NCBI GenBank assembly: GCA_937872095.1
Contig: CALMNW010000022.1
Location: 52,424-116,423, forward strand
Direction: 5' to 3'
Length of the DNA stretch: 64,000 nt
Source of the DNA: an uncultured Verrucomicrobiota bacterium
Lineage (GTDB): Bacteria; Verrucomicrobiota; Kiritimatiellia; CAIQIC01; Lenti-01
Positions 9,974 through 18,791 of this stretch are shown here, in pieces. The notes beneath the pieces were generated by a model. The model was given only the letters and a program-made list of their open reading frames with translations, was not told the DNA's origin and searched no databases. Numbering within the stretch: the stretch's first letter is position 1; each line of letters starts with the position of its first letter. Both the position numbers and the translations under genes were made by a program.

Positions 9974-10690
9974 ATGGACCAACCCACCGCAACCCCCGTC
10001 TCGCTGCCGCGCATCGGCGACAAGGCCCCCGCCTTCAAGGCCGTCACCACCCAAGGGACGATCGACTTCCCGAAGCAATACGAAGGCAGCTGGGTGATTC
10101 TCTTCAGCCATCCGGCGGACTTCACGCCGGTGTGCACCTCGGAGTTCATCACCTTCGCCTCGATGGAACAGCAGTTCGCCGAAGCCAACTGCAAGCTCGT
10201 CGGCCTCTCCGTCGACGGCCTCTACAGCCACATCGCCTGGCTGCGCACCATCAAGGAAAAGATCAGCTACAAGGGCCACCAGAACGTCGAGGTGAACTTC
10301 CCCCTGATCGAAGACATCACGATGAACGTCGCCAAGGCCTACGGCATGATCCAGCCCAACGAGGACAGCACCAAGGCCGTCCGCGCCGTGTTCTTCATCG
10401 ACCCGAAGGGCGTCATCCGCGCCATGGTCTACTACCCGCTCAGCCTCGGCCGGAACTTCGACGAGCTCTATCGCGCGCTGATCGCCCTGCAGACCGCGGA
10501 TGCCTTTGGCATCGCCACCCCCGCCGACTGGCGGCCCGGCGACGACGTCATCATCGGCCCCGCCGGCTCCTGCGGCGCGGCCAAAAACCGCATGGACGGC
10601 AAGGAGGACATGGTCTGCCAGGACTGGTTCTTCTGCACCCGCAAGCTGGACAAGGAGAAGGTGCTCTCCACCGTCCTCAAGAAGAAGTAA
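9974..10690 (+). CDS. Peroxiredoxin (Prx6/1-Cys-like)
   Basis: HPADFTPVCTSEF catalytic motif; 238 aa. Confidence 0.95.
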   Translation: MDQPTATPVSLPRIGDKAPAFKAVTTQGTIDFPKQYEGSWVILFSHPADFTPVCTSEFITFASMEQQFAEANCKLVGLSVDGLYSHIAWLRTIKEKISYKGHQNVEVNFPLIEDITMNVAKAYGMIQPNEDSTKAVRAVFFIDPKGVIRAMVYYPLSLGRNFDELYRALIALQTADAFGIATPADWRPGDDVIIGPAGSCGAAKNRMDGKEDMVCQDWFFCTRKLDKEKVLSTVLKKK

Positions 10691-10757
10691 ATCCCACCCG
10701 CGTTCCGCGGGCCGCCGTTCGGCCCGCGGGGCGCCCCCCTCGGAAAGGAAACATCCC

Positions 10758-10967
10758 ATGACAGTGGAAAACGGAGTTCGCGTCTTCGCCGGCACCATGG
10801 TCCTGATCTCGGTCGCCCTCGTCTATTTCGTCAGCCCCTGGTGGCTGTTGCTCACCGCTTTCGTCGGCATCCAATTGATCCAGTCCGCCTTCACCGGCTT
10901 CTGCCCCCCCGCCTACGTCCTCCGCAAGCTGGGCTTCAAGAATGCCGCTGCCTGCGGCTGCAACTAG
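10758..10967 (+). CDS. DUF2892 (YgaP-type) inner membrane protein
   Basis: NGVRVFAGTMVLISVALVYFVSPWWLLLTAFVGIQLIQSAFTGFCPPAYVLRKLG. Confidence 0.8.
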   Translation: MTVENGVRVFAGTMVLISVALVYFVSPWWLLLTAFVGIQLIQSAFTGFCPPAYVLRKLGFKNAAACGCN

Positions 10968-11004
10968 ATTTCAAAAACAACCCTACCCCGAAAGGAAACG
11001 ACCC

Positions 11005-11322
11005 ATGAGCGCAGGAATCCTCGAACTGACCGAAAGCAACTTCGCCGCCGAAACCAAGGCCGGCACCGTCCTGGTGGACTTCTGGGCCCCCTGGTGCGGC
11101 CCGTGCCGCATGCAGGGCCCCATCTTGGAACAGGTCGTCGGCAAGGTCGCCGGCGCGAAGATCGCCAAACTCAACGTCGACGAAGCCCCCGCCGTCGCCG
11201 CGCAGTTCGGCGTCCAGAGCATCCCCACCCTGCTCGTCCTCAAGGACGGACGCATCGTGCAGCAATTCGTCGGCGTCCAGCAGGCCCCCACGCTGATCTC
11301 CGCCCTCGAAGCCGCGAAGTAG
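11005..11322 (+). CDS. trxA: Thioredoxin
   Basis: VDFWAPWCGPCRMQGPILEQ; 105 aa. Confidence 0.95.
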   Translation: MSAGILELTESNFAAETKAGTVLVDFWAPWCGPCRMQGPILEQVVGKVAGAKIAKLNVDEAPAVAAQFGVQSIPTLLVLKDGRIVQQFVGVQQAPTLISALEAAK

Positions 11323-11340
11323 ACACAACGATCGGCGCCC

Positions 11341-11371
11341 AGGCCGTCCGGCTCCCGCCGGACGGCCTTTT
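11341..11371 (+). terminator. Rho-independent terminator after thioredoxin
   Basis: AGGCCGTCCGGC-TCCC-GCCGGACGGCCT-TTTT. Confidence 0.85.
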
Positions 11372-11391
11372 TCGCTCCGCGCGGCCGGGCT

Positions 11392-11536
11392 AGAGCGAAT
11401 TCGCTTATTCTGTAGCCACGGAGCAAGACCGGCACGAGGTCGTGCCGGCTCCAAACAGCCGAATCATCCATATCTTTGGAGCCCCGACGACCTCGTCGGG
11501 GGAATGCTCACTGGCTACGGCATTTCAGAAGATGCC
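11392..11536 (+). repeat. Two-hairpin MITE/REP-like element, copy 1
   Basis: CTGTAGCCACGGAGCA...GACCGGCACGAGGTCGTGCCGG...ATCATCCATATC..GGAGCCCCGACGACCTCGTCGGGGG...TGCTCACTGGCTACGG; near-identical to reverse complement of 33376-33525. Confidence 0.88.
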
Positions 11537-12040
11537 CTACTTGCCCCGGGACTTCAGCAGGGTCTGCAGATCTTCCATCTCCGCCTGGAGATCTTCCTCG
11601 TGCTCCACTTCGTCCTGCAGGATCTGCAGCACGACGTTGTAGGTCACCGGATCCTTGTTCATCGTGGCGTTGAGCAGCTTCTTGTAGGTCATGATCGCGC
11701 ACTGCTCGCCCTGGATGTTCTGGGCCAGCACGTTCTTCACGAACGGATTGGCCGGCGCCGCGTAGCCGCAGTTGGTCAGCTTGTACCATTCTTTCGGCTC
11801 GGTGACGGGCGTGCCGCCCAGCTGGATGATGCGCAGGGCCAGCATGTCCGCATGCCGCAATTCGTCCGCCGCGTGCTGCGTCAGTTCCGCGATGACGGCT
11901 TCCTTCATCGGTCCCTTCACCACTTTGGCGCCGATCCAGTACTGGTAGTACGCCAGCCATTCGTCCGAAAACGCCTTGTTCAGCATCCCGACGAGCTTCT
12001 TGACGTCCATGTCGACGATCGCGATTCCCTTGGTTCCCAT
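11537..12040 (-). CDS. Ferritin-like/bacterioferritin-Dps-type protein
   Basis: SDEWLAYYQYWIGAKV...ELTQHAADELRHADMLALRIIQLGG...ILQDEVEHEEDLQ four-helix di-iron ligands. Confidence 0.85.
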   Translation of the reverse strand: MGTKGIAIVDMDVKKLVGMLNKAFSDEWLAYYQYWIGAKVVKGPMKEAVIAELTQHAADELRHADMLALRIIQLGGTPVTEPKEWYKLTNCGYAAPANPFVKNVLAQNIQGEQCAIMTYKKLLNATMNKDPVTYNVVLQILQDEVEHEEDLQAEMEDLQTLLKSRGK

Positions 12041-12259
12041 GCCTTCCCGTCCTTTCTGCCTTGTCGATTCCGTTCGCGTCCGGGATGTCCGGACGAAATG
12101 CATTCCGTCTTCCGACGTTTCCAAGCCTATGCCCGCGATCCGGCAGTGTCAATTCCGGGAATCCTCTTCGCCCCGCCGCCGGAAAAAAGTTGCGCTTTCC
12201 CCGTTATGATCATATGTTCATTTCATTGAATGCCCGAACAACGGGAAAGGAGAACGATC

Positions 12260-12469
12260 ATGCCGAGACGCGATGGAACCGGACCGAATGGACAGGGGCC
12301 CCGAACCGGACGGGGGCGCGGTCCCTGCCCTGCGGAAAAATCAGCTGACGCGAAGATTCAACCTGCAGACGGCCGCGGACGCGGTCTCGGCCCCTGCGGA
12401 GGGGGCGGCGCGGGCCGCGGACGCGGCGGCGGAGGCGGAGGCCGCGGCGGCTTCGGGGGCGGACGCTGA
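12260..12469 (+). CDS. DUF5320-like Gly/Arg-rich small protein
   Basis: MPRRDGTGPNGQGPRTGRGRGPC N-terminus. Confidence 0.6.
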   Translation: MPRRDGTGPNGQGPRTGRGRGPCPAEKSADAKIQPADGRGRGLGPCGGGGAGRGRGGGGGGRGGFGGGR

Positions 12470-12470
12470 C

Positions 12471-12878
12471 ATGCCGCGTCCCTTCTGCAAGCGCTTCGTC
12501 GGCTGGCAGCCGAACGTCGCACTCTTCAAACCCGCCGGCATACCCGCCGGCGAACTGGAACTCGTCGTGCTCAGCCTCGACGAGGTCGAGGCTCTGCGCC
12601 TGGCCGATCTCAACGGCCAATACCAGGAAGCCGCCGCCGACCAGATGAAAATCTCGCGCGCGACGTTCGCCCGCATCGTCGAATCGGCCCGCCGCAAGGT
12701 GGCCGATGCCCTCGTCCACGGCAAAGCCCTGCAGATCCAGATCGAACCCGGCGCCCAGCCGCCGCCCCCCGCCTCCGTTCCCGGCGCCTGCCATCGCCGC
12801 GGGTGCGGCTGCAAGGGCCACGGCCGCGGCCACGGCCGGTTCGTCGAATATCCCCATCCGAAGGAGGAATCGAAATGA
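12471..12878 (+). CDS. DUF134 HTH protein
   Basis: MPRPFCKRFVGWQPNVALFKPAGIP...ELVVLSLDEVEALRLADLNGQYQEAAADQMKISRATFARIVESARRKVADAL. Confidence 0.9.
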   Translation: MPRPFCKRFVGWQPNVALFKPAGIPAGELELVVLSLDEVEALRLADLNGQYQEAAADQMKISRATFARIVESARRKVADALVHGKALQIQIEPGAQPPPPASVPGACHRRGCGCKGHGRGHGRFVEYPHPKEESK

Positions 12879-13240
12879 AAGTCGCCATCACCTCTTCCGC
12901 CCAGACCTTGGCGGATCCCATCGACATGCACTTCGGCCGCGCCAAGGTTTTCATCTTGGCCGACACCGAAACCGGGCGGGCCGTCGCCCACGACAACGCG
13001 CAGAATCTGCACGCCGCGCAGGGCGCCGGCATCCAGTCGGCCGAAACCGTCGCCCGGCTCGGGGCCGAAACGGTCATCACCGGCAGCGTCGGCCCCAAGG
13101 CCTACCGCGCCCTGCAGGAAGCCGGAATCAAGATCGCGCTCGTGGAAGCCGTCTGCCCCGGCACCGAAGCCCTGCGGCGCTTCAAGAACGACGAACTGCC
13201 CGTGCTCGACAAACCGAATTCCGAAGGCCATTGGGTCTGA
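12875..13240 (+). CDS. NifX/NifB C-terminal-like (dinitrogenase Fe-Mo cofactor family) protein
   Basis: MKVAITSSAQTLADPIDMHFGRAKVFILAD; ATGA overlap with DUF134 gene. Confidence 0.9.
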   Translation: MKVAITSSAQTLADPIDMHFGRAKVFILADTETGRAVAHDNAQNLHAAQGAGIQSAETVARLGAETVITGSVGPKAYRALQEAGIKIALVEAVCPGTEALRRFKNDELPVLDKPNSEGHWV

Positions 13241-13247
13241 TCGTTTC

Positions 13248-14096
13248 GTGAACAGGTTTCCCGCCATCGCGATCGCCAGCGGCAAGGGCGGCACCGGCAA
13301 AACCACTGTGGCCGTCCATCTCGCCGCCGCGCTGCTTTTCCAAAAGCGAACGGTCCAGTATCTGGATTGCGACGTCGAGGAACCCAACGGGCATCTTTTC
13401 CTCAAGCCCCTGATCGATTCCGTCGAGCCGGCGGGCATTCCCGTTCCCGTCGTGGATGCCGCCCGGTGCACCTCCTGCGGAAAATGCGCGCAGGTGTGCG
13501 AATTCAACGCCATCGCGCTGCTGAAGAAACCGCTGACGTTCCCGGAGCTGTGCCACGGCTGCGGAGCCTGCGCGCTCGTTTGCCCCGTCGGCGCCATCCG
13601 CGAGGAGCCGCGCGCCATCGGTGTCGTCGAATCGGGTCAGGCCGGCGCCACGACCATCGTTCAGGGCCGGCTGACCATCGGCGAACCCATGTCGCCGCCG
13701 CTCATCCGCGCGGTCAAGGCCCGGCGAGATCCGCGGGCCATCGCCTTGTTCGACGCCCCGCCCGGCACGGCCTGTCCCTTCGCGACGACCGTGCGCGGCG
13801 CGGATTTCGTCCTGCTGGTCGCGGAACCCACCCCGTTCGGACTCCACGACCTGGTGCTCGCGATCGAAACCCTCCGGCCGCTGGGCGTGCCCCTGGGCGT
13901 CGTCGTCAACCGCGCCGACGAAGACCGCCGCGTCCAGGATTTCTGCGCAGCCAACGGCGTTCCCGTCCTGGCCGAACTGCCCGACGACCGCCGCGTCGCC
14001 GAAACCTATGCGCGCGGGGAGCTGTTGTTCGACCGCTTGCCGGAATGGCGCGGCCATTTCGAAAACCTCTGGGCTCGCATCGAGGAGCTCCTGTGA
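13248..14096 (+). CDS. MinD/Mrp-family P-loop ATPase with inserted 2x[4Fe-4S] ferredoxin domain (GTG start)
   Basis: IASGKGGTGKTTVAVHLA; CTSCGKCAQVCEF; CHGCGACALVCPVGAI. Confidence 0.93.
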   Translation: MNRFPAIAIASGKGGTGKTTVAVHLAAALLFQKRTVQYLDCDVEEPNGHLFLKPLIDSVEPAGIPVPVVDAARCTSCGKCAQVCEFNAIALLKKPLTFPELCHGCGACALVCPVGAIREEPRAIGVVESGQAGATTIVQGRLTIGEPMSPPLIRAVKARRDPRAIALFDAPPGTACPFATTVRGADFVLLVAEPTPFGLHDLVLAIETLRPLGVPLGVVVNRADEDRRVQDFCAANGVPVLAELPDDRRVAETYARGELLFDRLPEWRGHFENLWARIEELL

Positions 14097-15001
14097 AGGA
14101 ACTCGTCGTCATCAGCGGCAAAGGAGGCACCGGCAAGACCAGCTTGGTCGCCTCGTTCGCCGCGCTCGCCCGCGACGCCGTGCTGGCCGACGGCGACGTG
14201 GATGCCGCCGATCTGCACCTGATCCTCGCTCCCGAGATCCGCCGGCGCGAGGAATTCCGCAGCGGCCATGGCGCCGCCATCCGCGCCGGCGATTGCGTCG
14301 GTTGCGGCCGGTGCGCCGCCACATGCCGGTTCGGCGCGATCTCGGCCGCCGTCCGTCCGTCGGACGGCACGCGCATTTATGCGATCGACGCGGGAGCCTG
14401 CGAAGGCTGCGGCGTCTGCGTCTGGAATTGCCCCGTCCGCGCGATCGATTTTTCGGAACGGATCTGCGGCGAATGGTTCGTTTCCGACACCCGCCACGGC
14501 TCGATGGTCCACGCCCGCCTCGCGCCTGGCGCGGAAAACTCCGGCAAGCTCGTCCACCTCGTCCGCGAACAGGCCCGGCACGTCGCGGCGCAGAACGGCA
14601 GCGAGATCGTTCTCGTGGATGGCCCGCCCGGCACGGGGTGTCCGGTCATCGCCGCGATGACCGGCACCAGCGGCGTCCTCGTCGTGACGGAGCCCACCGT
14701 GTCCGGCGCGCACGATCTCGCCCGCGTGCTGGAATTGACCGCCCATTTCAAGATCCCCGCCGCCGTCTGCATCAACAAGTGGGACATCCATCCGGAGCAG
14801 GCCGACCGCATCGAGGCAACCGCCCGCGACCTCGGTGCGACGCCCGTCGGCCGCATCCGCTACGGCAAAGCCGCTACCGCCGCCCAGCGCCGAAGTCTCG
14901 CCATCGTCGAAACAGGCGATCATCCCCTCGCCGACGACGTCCGCGCCGTCTGGAAACGCTGGCTGGAAAGCGTCGGCGGCGGAGCGGAGAAAAACCCATG
15001 A
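14093..15001 (+). CDS. Second MinD/Mrp-family P-loop ATPase with ferredoxin domain (GTG start)
   Basis: VISGKGGTGKTSLVASFA; CVGCGRCAATCRFGAI; CEGCGVCVWNCPVRAI; GTGA overlap with preceding gene. Confidence 0.93.
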   Translation: MKELVVISGKGGTGKTSLVASFAALARDAVLADGDVDAADLHLILAPEIRRREEFRSGHGAAIRAGDCVGCGRCAATCRFGAISAAVRPSDGTRIYAIDAGACEGCGVCVWNCPVRAIDFSERICGEWFVSDTRHGSMVHARLAPGAENSGKLVHLVREQARHVAAQNGSEIVLVDGPPGTGCPVIAAMTGTSGVLVVTEPTVSGAHDLARVLELTAHFKIPAAVCINKWDIHPEQADRIEATARDLGATPVGRIRYGKAATAAQRRSLAIVETGDHPLADDVRAVWKRWLESVGGGAEKNP

Positions 15002-15059
15002 TCACGACCCACATCGCCGTTTTGATAAACAAATCCCGCCCCGCGGAAAGGAAACAACC

Positions 15060-15398
15060 ATGAAAATCGCCATTCCCATCGTCGACGGACAACTGTGCCT
15101 GCATTTCGGCCATTGCGCGCATTTCGCGCTGATCGACGTGGACGAGGCCGAAAAGAAGATCGTCGCCCAGCAACTCGTCGAGCCCCCGCCGCACGAACCC
15201 GGCGTGCTGCCCAAATGGTTGCACGAACAGGGCGCCACCGTCATCCTCGCCGGCGGCATGGGCTCCCGCGCCCAGCAGCTCTTCGCGCAAAACGGCATCC
15301 AGGTCGTCGTCGGCTGCCCGGCCGATCCGCCCGAGACCCTCGTCGGCGCCTATCTCGCCGGCACGCTCGTCTCCGGCGCCAACGCCTGCGACCATTGA
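15060..15398 (+). CDS. NifX/NifB-like dinitrogenase Fe-Mo cofactor family protein
   Basis: MKIAIPIVDGQLCLHFGHCAHFALIDVDEAEKKI. Confidence 0.9.
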   Translation: MKIAIPIVDGQLCLHFGHCAHFALIDVDEAEKKIVAQQLVEPPPHEPGVLPKWLHEQGATVILAGGMGSRAQQLFAQNGIQVVVGCPADPPETLVGAYLAGTLVSGANACDH

Positions 15399-15435
15399 CC
15401 AACCGCCGGCGCGGACGGAACAAGCGACGCCGATC

Positions 15436-16308
15436 ATGAAAACCCAGCTCGAATGCATCCCTTGCTTCACCCGCCAGGCCCTCGACGCCGTGGCGGAAGC
15501 GATCGACGATCCCGTCCGCCGCGAAACCCTCCTGCGCCGCCTGCTTCGTGAAATCGCAGAAACGGACTGGTCGGACTCTCCTCCGGCGATCGCCCAACGC
15601 CTGCACCGGGCGATCCGCCGGGAACTCGGCGATCCCGACCCCTACCGCGACGTCAAAACCCGCATGAACCGAATGGCCGCGCGCCTCGTCCCCGAAATGC
15701 GCGCGCGCATCGCGGCCCACCCCGATCCGCGCGAAGCCGCCGTCCGCGTCGCCATCGGCGGGAACCTCCTCGACGTCGGCGCCAAGACGCAGATCGCCGC
15801 CGAGGAGCTTCCCGCCCATCTCGAAACCATCTGGACGCACCCCCTGCGCGGCGATCTCGAAGGGCTTTTTCGCGCCGCCGATCGCGCTCGCTCCATCCTC
15901 TATCTCGCCGACAACTCGGGCGAAATCTTCTTCGACCGCCTTCTGATCGAGCGCCTGCCCGCGGAAAAAATCACCCTGTTCGTGCGCGGCGCGCCCGTGC
16001 TCAACGACGCGACGGCCGCAGACGCGGAAGCCGCCGGCCTGCCGGAAATCGTCGCCGTGCTCGACAACGGTTCCGACGCGCCCGGAACCATCCTGTCGGA
16101 CTCCTCGGAAGAGTTCCGCCGCCGGTTCGACCGCGCCGATCTGGTGATCGCCAAAGGCCAGGGCAACTACGAAACGCTTTCCGACGTCGATAAACCCATC
16201 TATTTTCTGTTTACCGTCAAATGTCCGCTCGTGGCGGAGCGCGTGGGCGAACCCGTCGGCAGTCTCGTGGCAAAACCCAGTCGGCATCTCCGGGAGAAGG
16301 ACGAATGA
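15436..16308 (+). CDS. DUF89 / ARMT1-like phosphatase
   Basis: ECIPCFTRQALDAV...YLADNSGEIFFDRLLIERL...KGQGNYETLS. Confidence 0.88.
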   Translation: MKTQLECIPCFTRQALDAVAEAIDDPVRRETLLRRLLREIAETDWSDSPPAIAQRLHRAIRRELGDPDPYRDVKTRMNRMAARLVPEMRARIAAHPDPREAAVRVAIGGNLLDVGAKTQIAAEELPAHLETIWTHPLRGDLEGLFRAADRARSILYLADNSGEIFFDRLLIERLPAEKITLFVRGAPVLNDATAADAEAAGLPEIVAVLDNGSDAPGTILSDSSEEFRRRFDRADLVIAKGQGNYETLSDVDKPIYFLFTVKCPLVAERVGEPVGSLVAKPSRHLREKDE

Positions 16309-16961
16309 ACCGTGCGTTGATTTTCAAGGAACTGCGCGCCCATGCGCCTTTCACGGCCCTGGGTGCGGGTGCCGGCATCGCGCTGCTGCTGGCGATGTTC
16401 GGCGCGGGCATTCCGACCCGATCCGCCGTGCCGCTTTTTGCCGTCCTTCATCCGCTGCACGTCTTGCTGAGCGCGCAGGCCACCACGGCCACCTGCCGCC
16501 GGCAATGCGGCGGCGGCTCGTGGCGGCTCCTGTGGGTCGGTTATCTCGGGTCCGTAGGCATCGCGACGGTAAGCGACTGCCTCATTCCCTACGTGGGCGA
16601 GTGGTTGCTGGACCTGCCCAACCGCGGACTGCACGTCGGGTTCATCGAGCATGGGTGGCTGGTCAATCCCCTCGCCCTGGCAGGCATCGCCCTCGGCGCC
16701 TGGAGCGCCAAGACCCGCGTGCCGCACGGCCTGCACGTCCTGGTCAGCACCAGCGCTTCGCTCTTCCATATCGCCATGGCGCTGGGCGGAATGCCTTCTT
16801 GGCCGACGCTGGCGGCCATCGCCTTGTTCCTGTTCCTGGCCGTCTGGCTTCCCTGCTGCACCAGCGACATCGTCTTTCCCCTGCTGTTTGCGCCGCGGCC
16901 AACGGTCCGCGGCGCTCCTCCCGAAACCAAAACGCACCACGCTTGCGAGGAATGGAAATGA
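16305..16961 (+). CDS. Uncharacterised polytopic membrane protein with HPLH and LPCC motifs
   Basis: Several hydrophobic segments; FAVLHPLHVLLSAQATTATC, WLPCCTSDIVFPLLF; ATGA overlaps on both sides. Confidence 0.7.
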   Translation: MNRALIFKELRAHAPFTALGAGAGIALLLAMFGAGIPTRSAVPLFAVLHPLHVLLSAQATTATCRRQCGGGSWRLLWVGYLGSVGIATVSDCLIPYVGEWLLDLPNRGLHVGFIEHGWLVNPLALAGIALGAWSAKTRVPHGLHVLVSTSASLFHIAMALGGMPSWPTLAAIALFLFLAVWLPCCTSDIVFPLLFAPRPTVRGAPPETKTHHACEEWK

Positions 16962-17965
16962 CCCCGAACGCCGCCATCCGCCTGTTGAACAGCGAAATCG
17001 TCCAAGTCGTCGGCTGCACCGAACCCGCCGCCGTCGCCTACGCCTTCCGCACCCTCGTCCGCCAGCTGCCGGTCGCGCCCGTCCCCGGTTCGTTCCGGGC
17101 CGAATTGCGCCTCTCGCAGGACGCCTATCGCAACGCTTCCACCGCCGTGGTGCCGCGCCTGAAGGTGCCGGGCATCCTCGCCGCCGCCGCCGCCGGCTTG
17201 GCTTCCCGCGCCGACGACTTCAACGTCTTCGCCGATTTCGATCTCCGGCGCGCCCGGGCGTTCATGAAGAACCCGTCCTGGCTGAAGATCGTTCCCGTCC
17301 GGCGCCAGGGTCTCTTCGTCCACGCGCAGCTGCCCGGGCTCCGCACGGGCATCACGCTCGCGGGACGCCACGACCGCATCGACAAGCTCGTCGTCTTCGG
17401 CCGGGATCGCACTCCGCGCGAAAAACCGCTGCCGGCCCCGCCGACGCTCGCGGAGATTTTCAAATTGGCCCGCGCGCGCGATCCGCAACTCGAGGCGCTG
17501 GCCCGCGATTTCATCCTGCGCCAGGTGCCCGCCGAAAGAGGCTACGCGCCGGAAACCCAGATTGCCCGGCGCGTCGCCGGCCGCATGTCGGGCTACGCGC
17601 ATCCCGTCATGACCCTGACCGGATCCGGCAACCAGGGCATCTTCATCGGCCTGCCCTACCGCCGGCTGTATGCTCGCCAAGGCGACGCCATTTTGCCCGC
17701 CGTCGTGTTCTCCCTGCTGGCCCAGACCACGCTTAGCGCCAAGAACGACCGATTGTCCGCCGACTGCGGACTCGCCACCAAGGCGGCGCCCGCGCTCGCC
17801 GCCGGCCTCGCTTTCGCGCGCGGCGCCGGCCCCGCCGAAATCCGCCGGATCTTCCGCAACGTCCCCGCCCGGCTCGCTGGCCTGACCTGCGAAGGCGCCG
17901 AGCCCGCCTGCGGCCGCAAAGCGCGCCGCGCCTTCCGGGCCGTCGCCGGTTTTCTTCCGGCTTGA
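16958..17965 (+). CDS. L-cysteine desulfidase/serine dehydratase-alpha-like (UPF0597/CyuA family)
   Basis: VVGCTEPAAVAYAFRT ... HPVMTLTGSGNQGIFIGLP. Confidence 0.8.
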   Translation: MTPNAAIRLLNSEIVQVVGCTEPAAVAYAFRTLVRQLPVAPVPGSFRAELRLSQDAYRNASTAVVPRLKVPGILAAAAAGLASRADDFNVFADFDLRRARAFMKNPSWLKIVPVRRQGLFVHAQLPGLRTGITLAGRHDRIDKLVVFGRDRTPREKPLPAPPTLAEIFKLARARDPQLEALARDFILRQVPAERGYAPETQIARRVAGRMSGYAHPVMTLTGSGNQGIFIGLPYRRLYARQGDAILPAVVFSLLAQTTLSAKNDRLSADCGLATKAAPALAAGLAFARGAGPAEIRRIFRNVPARLAGLTCEGAEPACGRKARRAFRAVAGFLPA

Positions 17966-18036
17966 CCGCGCTCCGCGCGATCCGCTAAATTTTTAACACA
18001 GAACGGCGCCGGACCCGGCGCCGAAGGAGGTGTCTC

Positions 18037-18735
18037 ATGGCGTGGCGATTCGTGATCCACAACCAAGCCTCGGAACCCTACGACGAGGCGGCAATCCGCA
18101 ACCTGATCGACCTGAAGCTGGTGAATGCCGGCACCTTGGCCTGGCGCGAAGATCTCGCGAACTGGACCCCCGCCGGCCAAATCCCCGAACTGGCCGCCTT
18201 GTTGCCGGCGACCGCGACCGCCGCGCCCGGCATCCCGCCCATTCCGGCTGCGGCCGCCGCTTCGGCTCCGCCTCCTCCGCCCGCAGGCGTTCCGCCGCCC
18301 CCCGCGCCCGGCGCGGCGAGCGGCATTTGGGAAGAGCGGGCCCGGCGCTTCGTGTACTGGTGCTTCCGTCCCCGCAACGGCCGCCCCTCGAAGGTCCGCG
18401 CCTACGTCGACGAAAAGCCCGGCCGGGCCATTCCCGTCGCCGCCGCGGTTCTCGCCGCCCTGGTCCTGTCGTTCGCCCTGTTCATCAACTCCTTCAGCCG
18501 GACGCCCGCTCAAGCTGGCGGAGGCAACGGCGGGGGCGGCGGCGCGCCCATGGCCGGCGGGGGCAGCGGCAACACCATGGAAAACTGGTACATCGCCCGC
18601 GACGCCCAGCGCTACAACCAGAACGTGATCGACGACGTCTACCGGAACAACCGCGACTCGTTCGACCGGCAAAGCGAAACCTACCGCCGCGCCAACTACG
18701 ACTGGTACAACGGCAACAACAACAGCGGCGACTGA
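18037..18735 (+). CDS. GYF_2/DUF4339-domain membrane protein
   Basis: N-terminal WRFVIHNQASEPYDEAAIRNLIDLKLVNAGTLAWREDLANWTPAGQIPELAALL; Pro linker; TM segment. Confidence 0.7.
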   Translation: MAWRFVIHNQASEPYDEAAIRNLIDLKLVNAGTLAWREDLANWTPAGQIPELAALLPATATAAPGIPPIPAAAAASAPPPPPAGVPPPPAPGAASGIWEERARRFVYWCFRPRNGRPSKVRAYVDEKPGRAIPVAAAVLAALVLSFALFINSFSRTPAQAGGGNGGGGGAPMAGGGSGNTMENWYIARDAQRYNQNVIDDVYRNNRDSFDRQSETYRRANYDWYNGNNNSGD

Positions 18736-18791
18736 TCCCCCGTCCCCGGCGGCGGGAATCGCGGCTTGCGGCGCCGCAGGCGGGACCCTGG

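Noticed and set aside
11442-11642. Small ORF MPAPNSRIIHIFGAP... (and matching ORF at 33237-33473)
   Set aside because: Both copies are translations of the two-hairpin repeat; similarity between them reflects the DNA element, not a protein
12360-12469. GGCGGAGGCGGAGG-type low-complexity DNA as a regulatory repeat
   Set aside because: Explained as coding sequence for the Gly/Arg-rich DUF5320-like tail
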